64,000 nt of DNA from Cordilura impudica (GCA_963682025.1 OY821520.1:89329670-89393669), one strand, 5' to 3'. Positions 44,611 to 56,955 are shown, counted from the stretch's first letter. Made by a program: numbers and translations. The notes: generated by a model from the letters alone, not told the origin.

Positions 44611-45794
44611 CAGTGTTGCCATAATTTGAAATTGAAAAGATGCTAAATTGCAAAAAAAAAAAAGATGCTAAAACGTACTGGAGTCGAAATAAAAGATGCT
44701 AAATTTTTTTTTTAATTTCATTACTTTTTGATTGAAAAATTAAGTACTTATTAATAAATTCTTTGGTTTTTAAATAGCAAAATGAATATAAAACATAAGT
44801 TTCGATTTATATTTTTTAAATTTTAAATAAAATAATTTTGAATTTCATCTGTAATTTTTTTAAATATCAAATTGAGCTTTTTTAATTTTAAATTAAATAT
44901 TTTTAATTTTAGAGAGATTTTTTTTTTAATTTCAAATATAACAGAATTTACACATTCAAAAAATACGAGTATATTACCATAATTGATTTATGGAAACTAA
45001 TATTTCTGTGATGTCTTCATCTTCAAGTTCATTTTGGCTCTAACATTTTTCTGACGATCGACTTTTATCAACGACAGCGTTCCTTTTATACGTATTACAG
45101 AACATAACAACTCGGATTTTATTCTGTTGCAAAGTAAAGCCATTAAACTAAACGAACGTTCAATTCCGGCTTTTGAGAAAGACAAAACTAATAAAGACAA
45201 TACAAATGTGGATAACTATTTAAGTGGACTTTTGCATTTAGAATTTTTGTTAAGTTCAATCCATAAAGAGGTTGTATCCAGTGCTGTATCCGTGTATCTG
45301 TGATATAACTCAATTGGATTTGAATTTTTTCTGTTTCAGAAGATCAAAATTTAAACTCTTCTAATATGTTGGTATCGGTTTTTTACCCGGTCTAATGTGT
45401 TTTGTATTGAAAATTTTGGCAGTTTTTTAATGCATTTATATTTCTTGGCAATCGACTTTTTAATTCATTGAAAACTGTTGTTGCTTTACATTCTTCTATT
45501 TCAAACTGTTTTATCATATTTGTTGAAAGAAACGAGCAGAGTGGTGAAAAGAGTAGTACACAAATTTCTCGTATTACACTTTGAGAAATTAAAACATATC
45601 AATACCATTAAAATTAAGATTATATATTCAAAAATAATAAAAAAAATCAAAAAAAAAAAAAAAATGCTATAAGCAACTTTTTATTAATAAAAGATGCTAA
45701 GTTAGCATCTAGCATCTTTTCATAAATTCTGGATGCTAAGCGACAAAAAAAAGTTGCTAAATCTAGCAACTAAAATGCTAAAATGGCAACACTG
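44611..45794 (-). mobile_element. hAT transposon remnant with exact 8-bp duplication
   Basis: Both ends are CAGTGTTGCCAT (right end read inward), and the element is flanked by CACTCAAA at 44603-44610 and 45795-45802. CAGTG ends with an 8-bp duplication mark the hAT superfamily. At 1184 bp, against the usual 2.5-5 kb, it is internally deleted. Subterminal AGATGCTAA-like motifs recur near both ends and may have been transposase binding sites. Confidence 0.92.
44997..45200 (-). pseudogene. hAT transposase dimerisation-domain remnant
   Basis: The frame reads LLVLSFSKAGIERSFSLMAL then LCNRIKSELL, matching the hATC dimerisation domain core (P.S.A..ERSFS......R..L). Only this C-terminal piece remains and the catalytic part is gone. 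It lies inside the hAT element, confirming its class. Confidence 0.78.
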
Positions 45795-45969
45795 CACTCA
45801 AACAACATTCAAACGCACCACACGTTGGTCGCAAAATAATAGTAAAGAGTAGTTGTGTCTAGAAAACAGTTCATATAACTGCACTCCAACAAAATTGTAC
45901 TTAAGTAATTTAATAATAATAGTCGAACTTGAAACTTTCAAAATATAAATGACTAAGATGTCCGAATTG

Positions 45970-46640
45970 CGTCATTAGCTGCCTTCATCACTATCTCAAC
46001 ACATTAAATAATATCGAAGCGCTGGTGTTATTCAGTGATAATTGCGAAGGACAAAATAAGGGTAATTCTGTTATTGGATACCTGATGTGGCGAGTAGCCA
46101 AAGGACAAAAAAAAATATCTTACAATTTTCTTCTAACTGGGCATACCACATTCTCAACAGACAGTTACTTTGGTGTGTTTAAATCGAAGAATGCTGTAAG
46201 TAACATCGAATCTCATAAAGATTTGATTCAATGTGTAACTAATTCATATCCTTCCGGGTGGAATAAACCTGTTGCTGCAGAAAATGTAGTTTGGTACGAC
46301 TGGGTTGGCTATTTAAAAAAATTCTGCAAACCAATGCTAGGAATCTCAAAAAGTTTCATCATTTCGGAATTTCTTCGAAAGCTATAATAGCGAAACAGTT
46401 TGCAGACAGTGATGAAACAACTGGATTTGCACTTGTATTACAACCTGTAAATGATTTAATGCCAAACATTATAACTTCACAGGATTTATCTTTGGAAATA
46501 CAGTATCTGTTTAGAAATATTCGAAACTTAGTTTCTGACATCAAAAAAGCCGATGATGTAGCACCACCACCAAAACAAATTTTGGTAAAAAAAAGAATTA
46601 AATAAAGAAGAAACGCTAATTCAGAATCCAGAGTGAAATC
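45970..46640 (+). pseudogene. Uncharacterised transposon-type protein fragment (T4)
   Basis: The frame from about 45970 to 46384 reads SCLHHYLNTLNNIEALVLFS, DNCEGQNKGNSVIGYLMWRV, ISYNFLLTGHTTFSTDSYFG and YDWVGYLKKF. A frameshift near 46350 leads to the 46291-46605 frame (LKKFHHFGISSKAIIAK to PPPKQILVKKRIK). From memory, DNCxGQNKN....YLxWRV followed by GHTxFxxDxxFG belongs to a large unnamed family in arthropods, cnidarians and molluscs, probably an RNase-H-fold transposase with Asp in SDNC and TFSTD. Only the C-terminal third survives. I found no flanking inverted repeats. Confidence 0.65.
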
Positions 46641-47789
46641 CAAGAAAAAATTATGTAAGAAGCGGAACTAGTTCTTGTTAGTTTTTTTAAGTTATTGCTT
46701 TTTTTTTTTGATTTTTAAAATAAATAGTGAATTTATAAATCTAATGTTCGATTCATTAAAAACACCGGATATATATCTATTGTAATCATCCATCTTACAT
46801 TTTCAAAAGCCATGCCCTAAATTTTTAAAAAAACTAATCAGCCAAATTGGATCTGCCTTTTTAATTTTAAATTCATAAACAGCGACCGCAAAAACCTTTG
46901 AGTAACGATTTTAAAACAAATCTGAAAAATTAAAAAAAAAAAAAAATATTCCCCCATATTGGATCCGCCAATTTGGACTTTTAAAATCTAATACCTAAGA
47001 CGAGTTTCAAGCAAATTCGATCAATTGCAAAACAGTTTAAAAAGTTTGTCACATTGAATTCTTTTCTACTTTTTTATCAAAAGTGTCTATTATTTTGAAG
47101 CTAATTTATGTATAATTTGTGTCTGCTATAAGAATCAACAAAGAAGTAAAAGTGGATTTTTCGACCGATAGGTCCTTTTAACTTTCCCTGTCATATATAT
47201 ATATATAAAATTTTTGATATTAAATAACTTTATAAGAGCATATGGGCAATTCACAATTCAATACAGGACGTATGACATGTAATTATAATCAAATTCAATC
47301 AATTGTAAATTGGTTAAAATTAATCTGCAGACCCTTAGGCTTTTATTAAATTATTTATTATTAATTTATTATGTTATTTAATTTAATATATTTCTAACAC
47401 ATATTAAACTTAAATTTTAATATTATGGACTTTTTCCCCATATAAACTATAACTATGCCAATTTTCACACTCCTCTGTGCTAGCATTATGCTTAAAAAGG
47501 GATGAAAAATTTTTCATTCACGTATTAAGATTTATATAAAATAACTTAGAGTGTTATATTCGGCTGTGGCGATTATGCAATATCTTCTACCTGTATCGGT
47601 ACAGTTCTGAGAATAATCCTCGAGATATTGAAAAATCACCTGTAAATTCAACGTTAGTAAAATTTATAAATGGCAAAAATGGCGATTGGCGATTCATTGC
47701 AATCGCCCGTAAAAATATGCACTGATGAATTGGAACACAAAATATGATTTTACATTAAATCAATAATTAAAATTTATATCTATCTACAT
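46641..47789. other. AT-rich intronic DNA, nothing recognised
   Basis: A weak resemblance to the Hel-S middle (GGGCAATTCACAATTCAATA, 47243 onward) is too short to call. Confidence 0.45.
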
Positions 47790-50190
47790 AAGGGACTACT
47801 TTAAGGGAATGTACCTTTTCGAGAAAATCTACTTTTTTAAGAAAATATACTTTTTAAAGAAAAAACTGATAGTTTTTTAAAAAGCGGTAAGTTTTTAAAC
47901 AAATTTACTTTTTAAAGAAAAGCCAGGCAATTGTTTAAGGCTCGGTGATTTTTTAAGAGAAGTTCCTTTTTTAAGAATATTTACTTTGCAAGAAAAGATA
48001 CCTTTTTAATAGGTACTTTTTGAAGAAATTGTACTTATTGAAAAAAAAAACAAATTTTTGCGAAAAGGCACTTTTTTATGAGTATCTACTTTTTTATAAA
48101 ATAGGTAATTTTTTAAGAAAATTTGCTTTTCAAGGAAAGTTAATTTTTCTTAAATGCCACCTTTTGAGAAAAGATATCTTTAACGATAAGGAACTTTTTT
48201 AAGAAAATTAAGTTTTTTAGGAAAACTTACTTTTTTAGAAATGTACTCTATTAGTAATGAATATCTCTATTTAGAAAAGGTAATTCTTTAATAAAAGCAA
48301 CAATTTTCAGGGAATCTTCTATATTAAGAAGAGATACTTTTTTAAAAAATGTAAAATTTTTAATAAAACAAACACTTTTTCAAAAATATAGTTTTTTTAA
48401 GAAAATCTGAAAGAAAGTCTATGGACAAAGTTTCAGATCGGTCGGATGAGGGGAAATGAGGTTTAAATCGCTCAGTGATTGTGCGTGAGTACGCGTGAGT
48501 ACGCGTGACTGTGTGTAACTACCTTAAAATTAATCTTTGGTCACACCAACTCTATGGATAAAAATTCAGATCGTTCGGATAAGGAAAATGGGTTTTAAAT
48601 TACTCCGTGGCTGTTATTGACTATGCGTGACTGTGCGTGACTATGTCAAAGTTAATCTTTTTCCACAGCATGTAAATCGACAAAGTTTCAAATTGATTGG
48701 ATAAATCTCTCCGTGACTATGCATGATCATGCGAGACTCCATGCGTGACAGTTGAAATTAATATTTGGCCACAACAAGTCAATGGATCAAGTTTCAGATT
48801 GATCGGAATTTGGCAAGTGAGGTTTCAATCTCTCCGTGACAGTGCGTGACCATGCGTGACTAAGTCAAAGTTAATCTTTTTTCACAGCAAGTATATGGAC
48901 CAGGTTTTAGATCGATCGGATGAGGGGAAATGACATTTAGATCACTCTGTGACTTTAGTCACAACAAGACCATGGGGCAAGTTTCAGATCAATTGGATAA
49001 GGGGAATGAGGTTGCCCCACCACAAACAGACAGAGAGTATGAGTGCAAAGAAGGAGTATAAAAAAAGGTTTTTTTAAGAAGATCTAGATTTTTAAGAATA
49101 TTATTTTTTAAGGAAGAGGTACATTTTCAAAAAAAATGTACTTTTTGAGAAAAGGTACCTTTCATGAAAGGATAAATTATTTAGAAAAGGTAATTATTAA
49201 GATATGGTGTTTTTTTTTAAATTTACTTATTGAGAAAAGGTATTTATTAGAAAAAGTTCTTTTGTAAAAATGTACCTTTTAGGAGAAGATACTTTTTACA
49301 ATAATGCACTTTTTTAAGAATGTTCCCTTTGTTAAGAAAATATTATTATTTTAAAAATGTGCTACTTTGACAAAATATACTTTTTAGGAAAAGTCATTTC
49401 TTTAATAAAATTTACTTTTTTTTAGGAAATTGTACCTGGCTAGAAAATTTTACTTTTTTAAGAAAATGTAGTTCTATTAAGAAAATATAATTTTTTAGGG
49501 AAATAAGTTTTTTAAAGGTTTGGTTTTTTAAGAAAACTTACATCACTATTTTTTAAAAGATACTTTTTTAAGAAAATTTAATTTTGTAAGAAAGTTACGT
49601 TATAGGAAAATTTTGCTTTTGAGAAAAGACACTTTTTTACGAAAATTAATTTTTTAAGAAAATTTCCTTTTTATAAGAAAAGCTACTTATTTCCGAAAAG
49701 GTACTTTATTAAGAAGTTTTATATAAAGTTTTTTAATAATAATAAAGGTACCTTGTTAAGAAATTCTACTTTGTTAAGAATATGTATTTTTTTTAAATGT
49801 ACTTTTACTAAGAAAAGGTACTGGAAAAAAACTTTTTTAAGAAAAAGACTTTTTTAAGAGAATGTGCTTTTTTATAAAAGGCACTTTTTAAGAAGATGTG
49901 TTTTTTTTTAATTGACTTCTCAAGGAAAAGTATTTATTTAAGCATAGGCACTTCTATAAGAATATGTATTTTTTAAGGTACCTCTTTAGGAAAATTATGT
50001 ATTTAAGATGTTTTTTGAGAAGTGGTACTTTCTTAACAAAAAAATACTTTCCTAAGAATATAAACTTTTTTAGCAAAGCCATTTTTTTTAAAGGCTCCTT
50101 TTATGAAAAAGTTAACTTTTTAAGAAATGGCACTTTTTTAAGAAAATCTTCTTTTTTAAATGACAATTCTTTAAAAGAATAAACTTAAAA
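47790..50190. repeat. AT minisatellite, ~20-25 bp degenerate unit
   Basis: Units like TACTTTTTTAAGAAAATTTA repeat with substitutions and length changes for about 2.4 kb, interrupted at 48417-49040. Because units are often near 21-24 bp, translations such as 49964-50182 look protein-like (Phe/Lys/Leu-rich), but composition explains this and no gene is implied. Confidence 0.85.
48417..49040. repeat. Six ~115-bp tandem units within the minisatellite
   Basis: Units begin near 48417, 48549, 48670, 48777, 48890 and 48966, each with a form of CTATGGACAAAGTTTCAGAT then CGGTCGGATGAGG, a (GCGTGACTATGC)-type GTGAC run and AAAGTTAATCTTTTTCCACA. The block ends with CACAAACAGACAGAGAG. It is GC-richer than the array around it. 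Confidence 0.82.
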
Positions 50191-52532
50191 AAAAAAAATT
50201 AATGATGGTTTCTTAGCAAATCTGGCTTTCAGTTTCCAAATAACCAATTACCTGGCCAAAGTGTAGTGCTGAATGAAATTTTGTTTTTATGAAAACGTAA
50301 TAAAGTAATTTTGTTTCAAATAAAACATATGACATGGCCATCATTATTAAAATATTCCTCTTTTCCTGAATAGTTTTTTTCTTACTATCTTAAAGCTTCT
50401 GCTATTACCATTACTCGCTTAAACCTTTTGTTTTTTTTTTCTATATCCAACAATCGATTAACCAGTATTAAGAAAAATGTAATTATTTTTTATTTTATAA
50501 TTAAATAAGTTTTGTAGTTTTTAACATTCACGCTAAAAACTAATGATCACAATTTCCTCTCTATGTATATATATAATTTTTTTTTTTTTAATATTAAACA
50601 TTTTTGAATGCTTACACCTACTGAAATTTACTTAATATTATTATGACCGCAGCAAGACTTGGTGGTGTACAGTTGACTTTAATATCAAAGATTTTTCATT
50701 AAACGTTTTTCACATCTTTTTCATAATAATCATGAAATGAAAAACTGCAAGAAATTAATTTTCTCAAGTTATGCACTTTTTTTGTAGAGCTCCATGCATT
50801 AAACCCACACATAATTTTTCTATATACTACTACTACTACCATTCACTTAGAGTTTTCCTTTAACGGATTAACCCAGCAACATTTTTTAAAACAATTTGCA
50901 GATTATCATGCTAAGAGAAATGATAAATTACAGAATTTGCTTACAACTTTTTAAATTATTCGCAATATTAGTACTTTTCTCTATGACCCATATATAAGTC
51001 ATGCTTATAAATCAGATATAAAAAAATTTAAATCATATTGATTGTTTTAGGAAAACTGAACTTGTAAGTTATATATTGTTCGTGCTTTAAAATTCCCTTA
51101 GAAAAACAAGTACATTTGTTCAATTTGTCGCTGTGTTGTTTATTACACTTTTTTTCCTGCTTAAACTAGTAAACGTGTGCTTTAGTTCTTTCACGAACAA
51201 ATCATCATCATTATTTCTTAGATTTCTTTGTTGCTTTTTATACGAAATTTGCACCTCGTTTTTCTATATTTTTTTTTTGTATTTTTTTCTACTGTTTTTT
51301 GGTTTTGTTAGCAGCTCGCGAGCGTAAAACATTATTTGCATGGCTCTATGCTCGTATGTATGACTGGCTGGCTGCTTAAAGCAGATGGGAAATGATGATG
51401 ACAATTATGGTGATTATTTGCTGCAAGTAGGAAGTCTTGATAATTTTTTTCTTCTACTATTCTACTTAACTATCACGAAAGAGCATCTTCTTTATGACAC
51501 TTTCAGTAACAATGAACAAAAGGAAACACGCAAGCGTGGTAGACAATTTTTAACTGTCATTTTTATGTTGTTAGTTAGTTGCCTTCGTTACGTTCATCTC
51601 CTTAACGATATAGAAAACAGCATACCAAACTAAGGAAATTTTATTTAGAATTTTTCAAAGCAACATTGATGTTAAATAAAATAATGATTTTTCTTGTTCT
51701 TATGCAACTTTTGCATCTTTTACCCTGGATTGTATTGTTGGTCTTAAAGAAATAAAATAGATGACTACACTAACGATATGGCTTTGAATGCACTTCATGT
51801 ATTGCATGTAAATAGTAGCTGGTGGTGGTGGTTAGCTGAGGAACCAGTAAACATTTTCAGGCTTATATGCATGCTGCATGAAAATTCTTGAGCCAAAACT
51901 GAAGCGTAATTTGTTTTTTGTTTTTTGTGTGTTTTTTTTTCGGGTTAAATTGTACGTGTGGGGAGTGTAGGTGTTCATAACAAATCGCACCGATTTGTTG
52001 TTTTGGATTTATACTTTTTGTAGTGTTTGGTACTTTTCTTTTTGTAACTAGCAAAACACAATCGGATTAACTTAAAGTTTACAATATACACCAAAACATT
52101 CTACTCACTACTGTTTGTTGCTATTATTGCTGTTACTGTGGGTAAAAAAATAGAAGGCAATATGCTAACCCAAAAAAAGAAGAAGTAAAAACAAAATGGT
52201 AAATTATTGTTTAACAACTGTTGCCAAAGTTAAATGAGCCTTATCTTTGAGCTACCAAATGTTTAAGTAAAAATTGGGAACGAAACAGCTTACATATTTT
52301 AAATAACAACTAGAAAGGGTTCCTTTCATTAATAGGAAAGTTCCGAATTATATTTCTTTTATTTAAATGTAAATAAAGAACGATTTAATTTATCCTGAAA
52401 TATGTATAGATAGATATTAAGAACAAAGTTTAAAAGTTACTGGCAAAATATTGATATTTTTATATCAAAAAAGTTAGGATAATTTAAGTAAATATTCAAG
52501 AACTTCGATTGAAAATAAAAGGCTTAAGAAAA
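50191..52532. other. AT-rich intronic DNA, nothing recognised
   Basis: Small frames at 51133-51327 and 51385-51633 show no recognisable domain, and no repeat recurs. Confidence 0.5.
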
Positions 52533-52752
52533 ATTTTTGATGTGTAAATTTATATTTCACAATACAATCACAAAAACAGCGTACATGTGAGAGTCACATC
52601 GTACGCGTAAGATGTGACCATTAAGACAAATCGGTATGACTTATGATTGTTTGGTGAAAAAATTATATGAAATAATTTTTTTGTCGTTGTTTTCTGCATT
52701 TTATTTATTGCCAGATGTTTACACATCTCCCCTGTAATCGGACTCACATGAT
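52533..52752 (+). repeat. Repeat D, copy 3
   Basis: It starts GATGTGTAAATTTATATTTC, runs through CACAATACAATCACAAAAAC and the near-palindrome CACATCGTACGCGTAAGATG, to AGATGTTTACACATCTCCCC and ATCGGACTCACATGA. It aligns with 28566-28790 almost base for base in the middle. The small minus frame here is a by-product. Confidence 0.65.
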
Positions 52753-52783
52753 TTTTTTTCATAAACTTTTCAAAAATACTATA

Positions 52784-53205
52784 TGACCCGTGCTGCTCTG
52801 CAGCATTATATTATGTTATATTAATTTTTATAATTATTTTATGGGTTTTTAATTAAAACTTGACATTTTTTTTATTTTTTAAATTTTTTTTATTTTTTCA
52901 ATTTGTTTTTATTTTATATTTTTTTTTATTTTATATATATTTGATAAATATGGTTTTTAATAATTTTTAGTTTTTTTTTTTTTTTGGATGTCGTTTTAAA
53001 ACTTGCGGGGCCCTTAATTTATTTTATGCTTTTTGTGAAAAAATCTTTTAGTTTTTTTGCGAATCGCTTATTTTGCCCTTTTTTGAGCCGCAGTTTTTTA
53101 AAATTTGCGATTTATTTGTCCGTCCTTGCTCACTTTGTCCATCCTCTTGCACTTTAGCATGGAAAACTCCTCGAGGACGCGTGCTGCTCCGCAGCTTTAG
53201 GATAG
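52784..53205. repeat. Pair of GTGCTGCTCxGCAGC blocks
   Basis: GACCCGTGCTGCTCTGCAGC (52784) and GACGCGTGCTGCTCCGCAGC (53175) are near-identical, each a small hairpin, about 390 bp apart. What lies between is A/T-rich with no recognised function. They could be the two ends of a small unknown element. Confidence 0.4.
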
Positions 53206-53351
53206 ACTATGTATGAGAGCGTGTAGTTATTACATACAATCATTTTAGAGTACTTCCTTACAGACAATATTAGCTGTGCGTCGACCCTTAAGTTTAATTT
53301 CTACCTTTACATTTCTGAATGTTCTTCCTCGAGATAAAGCACAGTAATACC

Positions 53352-53472
53352 AGTACAGTAATACCAAAATATGCGGGAGATGTTAACGTACAGTAAAACA
53401 ATATCGGAATTTGCCCGGAGAATTTATCGAACAATAATACCAAAATTTGCCAAGAGAAGTTAACGTAGAGTA
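53352..53472. repeat. Three ~40-bp tandem units
   Basis: CAGTAATACCAAAATATGCG, CAGTAAAACAATATCGGAAT and CAATAATACCAAAATTTGCC start successive units ending in GTTAACGTA or a variant. Confidence 0.7.
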
Positions 53473-53825
53473 AAAATAAAGTTGGTTGTCCACGCATAAT
53501 TTTCCTCAAACCCAACGAATTTAAGCAGTTAGGAGTTCAAAAGAAGGAGAAAGATCAACTGAGTTTTCTTAGAATTATGTTAACAGCCTACGTTAGTTAA
53601 TTGAGTGAAGAAAAATATTGAAAAAATCTTGAAAGGAGTATAATTTGAGTAAGGTGGGAGTTAAGTAAATTCCAATGCTTGATGACATAAATGTGTCTAA
53701 ATACCTTTCATCAAAAAAAAAAAAAAAAAAAAAATTAAGGAAATCCGCCTGATAGAACGGCCAGATGGACTGACTTTAGTTTTCATAAATTCTTTTAATA
53801 TATAAGATAGTTTAATGCACTAACA

Positions 53826-54170
53826 AAACAAGCAAGCAAATTATATTTGGTCTAGACCGACTATACGATATACTATACCATAGTTTAGAGACCATATATC
53901 TTCGGCCCAACTAATTGGATATTGAAAATAAGCATAAACCTTATTTGAGTGGCATAATTATTAATTTTTTTGGCTGCAGATATGATAAAGTTCTTATCGG
54001 GTGCTATATTTATATGGGGCCTAGGTCGAAAAATGAATCGATCCCGACCATATTTGCTTAAATCATCTATTTTTTCCAAAAACTTTTACAAACCAAATTT
54101 GAGAAAAATCTGTGCAATATTTTTGTTTTTTGATAGATTTAAGTGAAGAACGAGAAACAGCTCTTATCTA
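53826..54170 (-). mobile_element. DINE-like helentron, truncated copy f
   Basis: It begins with the minus-strand 3' end (AACAAGCAAGCAAATTATAT, then TTGGTCTAGACCGACTATAC) and covers the 3' third of the family to GAACGAGAAACAGCTC. The rest is absent, and a plus-strand copy starts almost directly after it. Confidence 0.83.
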
Positions 54171-54175
54171 ATAAA

Positions 54176-54976
54176 TTTTTATACCTTATACCACTATGTG
54201 GTTAGGGTATAATGACTTTGTGCTGCTGTTTATAACTACCAAAATATTTGTTTATTCCCATCTTTTATTATACCGGTCTACTTAGAATCACTTTCTAAGT
54301 CGATTTAGCGATGTCAGTCCATCCGTCCGTCTGTCCGTCTTGTGTCCATGTAAACCTTTAAATCATACTACAGATCGCAAATACTAATATGTTTTACGGA
54401 AACTTAGTATATAGGCTTCTATCGGCCATATGATGAACGCTGTTAAAATTGGTGGAATTCGGTCCATGTTCAGGCCTAGTCCCCATACAAATTACCCCTA
54501 TGAAATCGACATAAATTGCCATAAGATCCAAATTATCATATAGATCTCAGTCAAATTGGGTATGTTTATGTTTATTATATCCATTAATAAGTAGTCCAAA
54601 AATAATGCATATAGGACAATTCTTAGTCATAGGCCCCATATAGAGCAGCTTTCCGATCTTTACTTAAATCTATCAAAAAACCAAAATGTTGCACAGATAT
54701 TTCTCAAATTTAGTTTGTATATGGTTTTGCAAAAAATAAGTAAACCTATCAAATATGGTCAGGATTGGTCGTTTTTTCGACCTAATCCCCATATAAATAT
54801 AGCACCCAATATGAACTTTTTAATATCTGCAGCCAAAAATATTAATAACGACACTCAAATTTGGTTTATGCTTATATCCTTTATCCGATTAGTTGGACCG
54901 AAGGCATAGGGTCCTTAACCCATGGTATAGGGTATCGTATAGTCGGTCTAGACCGACTAAAATTTTCTAACTTGTT
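54176..54976 (+). mobile_element. DINE-like helentron, copy g, complete
   Basis: The 5' hairpin (ATACCTTATACCACTATGTG) at 54176, a degenerate GTCC tract (about 54315-54345), the 3' palindrome near 54937-54958 and an AATTTTCTAACTTGTT end are all present. It is about as diverged as copy f and abuts it in inverted orientation. Confidence 0.86.
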
Positions 54977-56671
54977 GGTTTTGTTGTAGTCAATTTTAAA
55001 TTTGTTTTATGTTAAATTTATTTATGTATGTACGTTAAAAAATGTTACTGATTTTACTTAAATAGTCTGTAGCGATTATATTCCCACAGACCAATAAATA
55101 AATGCTTATTTACTGCGATGATTATGAATGCAACTACTTATACATAAAATACATAAATTATGTTTTATTAAATTATTTAATAACAATTACTTAAAATAAA
55201 TTTTATGAAATAAATTAATAGTGCAAAAAAGTGGTTTCAACTAACTGCAAACATAAATTTTATTTAAAATCTCATTGAAATTCGACAAAATAAACAACAA
55301 TACTAAAGTGTTGTTTTTATGTGTTGGCATAAATGAAAAATAAATAAACAAATGTGTCAACAGTACTACAACAACAAGCTTGCTTAATGCAACATCACAC
55401 CTAAAGTAATTGCCATAATTTTGAACTTTGAGGAAAAAAAACGAAGAAAAAGTAGTCAATGCCCCCAAACGCAAACACATAGTTTCCACAAACTAGAAGG
55501 TAATGGTCAGTTTTTGAAAAAAAAAAAATTCTGAAAATTTTCATTCATTTTTATTTTTTGCAACACCTTCACTTTGTATTTAATGAAGCTCTTACTGCAA
55601 CTGCAAACACTTTATCGTCACAAATAGTAAATTTGCCGTTTTTTTTCTTCTTGCTTAGTCAATATATACAAACTCGTATTAACGTACATAAAGGTAGCAC
55701 AAGTGTTCTTGACAAGCTACTCATCGTTCAACACCACGTCACACCTCTTTATTTGAGGAAAAAAAAATAACAATTATTCATTCCAAGCAACAACATATGC
55801 CTTGACATGATCACCAAAAACTCTTTCTCTTCCCAAATGTACAGAACATTGTGTAAATATTTCTTCTTCTTTATTTTTGTTTTCAAATAATGAAGAAATT
55901 TAAATGCAGTGTAAATTTATGCCAAAAATTAAGCATAAGCTAAATCAAAGACATGCATTTAACTTCAGCACACAGTAGAAACTATTTTTCAAACAGTGAT
56001 TCACGTTTTCATATAAATTATTGTTGCTGTTTGGTTTCTTCTCTTTAGAATGCAAAAACTGTTCGTTGTTCGTAAAAAACCATATAACATGCTTTGGTAA
56101 GCATTTCATTAAAGGATGTGCAGCAACAAAATCCAAAAATAAGAAAAAACTGTGAACATTGGTTATGTTTCCAGTTGTATGTACTGTCATGGTAATATGG
56201 TAGTGATTTTTGCTGTTTTACAGGCTTGTCTAAGAAACCGCCCACTCAGAAAACCTATTAAAAAATAAATTGTTGTGGCTCTTTTTATGTTGGTGGTTTT
56301 GATTGGTTTTAATGTATGACAATTGACTGCAAATTACATCAATTGAATGCATAATAATTTCAAGCATCAATGAAGACATTAAAAATTGTCATATAATAAA
56401 TAAGCAGACATATTTTTTTTTTGTTGTAATTAAAAATAAGTAAAAGTGTATTGTTGAATTTTCTAAATTATAAACTCCATTAATTTAAAGCAATATTACA
56501 AAAAATCCAATTGTAATATTAAAGTCATGCCAGTCCGACTATATAATATCCAACACGGTGAGTGTTTGGGGAGAGTCTAAGGTCCAACTGTACTTGATGA
56601 GGTCATTAATGGACATGGAATATATCCATATATCAAATCTATGCACGATTTTCATGTATTGGTTATTACGA
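54977..56671. other. AT-rich intronic DNA, nothing recognised
   Basis: No recognised domain in the frames at 55241-55489, 55558-55770 or 55945-56245. Confidence 0.5.
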
Positions 56672-56890
56672 GCTGGGCCCAGCCCAGGAAATACGAGTGC
56701 AAATTCTGGAAAATATTAATTTTTTCATTCATAAATAATTTTGTAAGAGCCTAAGGGTATTCTAAGCAATTTTAGCCAATTCGCAATTCAACACAACTTT
56801 AATAAACATACACACATCTTTGTATAATTTTATATTTGAAGATTAAATATCTGTTTTATGTATGTGTTAGTAGCAACTTTAAATGAATTG
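56672..56890 (-). repeat. Hel-S Helitron fragment (3' half)
   Basis: ACGAGTGCAAATTCTGGAAA, then TTAGCCAATTCGCAATTCAA and AATTTTATATTTGAAG follow the minus-strand order of the family. The CTAG end is damaged (GAGCTGGGCCCAGCCC) and the 5' half is replaced by repeat D sequence. Confidence 0.7.
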
Positions 56891-56904
56891 TACTTAAGAA
56901 AAAA

Positions 56905-56955
56905 AATCTTGTGAGTCCGATCACAGGGGAGATGTGTAAACATCTACTAACTAAA
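56905..56955 (-). repeat. Repeat D end fragment
   Basis: TTGTGAGTCCGATCACAGGG then GAGATGTGTAAACATCT matches one end of repeat D only. Confidence 0.6.

Larger units (their letters stand above)
44538..45825. repeat. ACTCAAAC-type minisatellite interrupted by the hAT element
   Basis: Imperfect CACTCAAAC/CACCACACTCAAACTCACC units occur on both sides of 44611-45794, and the hAT duplication CACTCAAA is itself one such unit. Confidence 0.75.

Noticed and set aside
49964..50182. 72-residue Phe/Lys-rich open frame that looks like a membrane protein
   Set aside because: It is a translation of the AT minisatellite; the neighbouring 48020-48202 frame gives similar residues for the same reason.
51385..51633. 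82-residue frame MGNDDDNYGDYLLQ... as a small gene
   Set aside because: No recognisable domain, no clear splice or poly(A) context, and length within what is expected by chance here; it cannot be supported.
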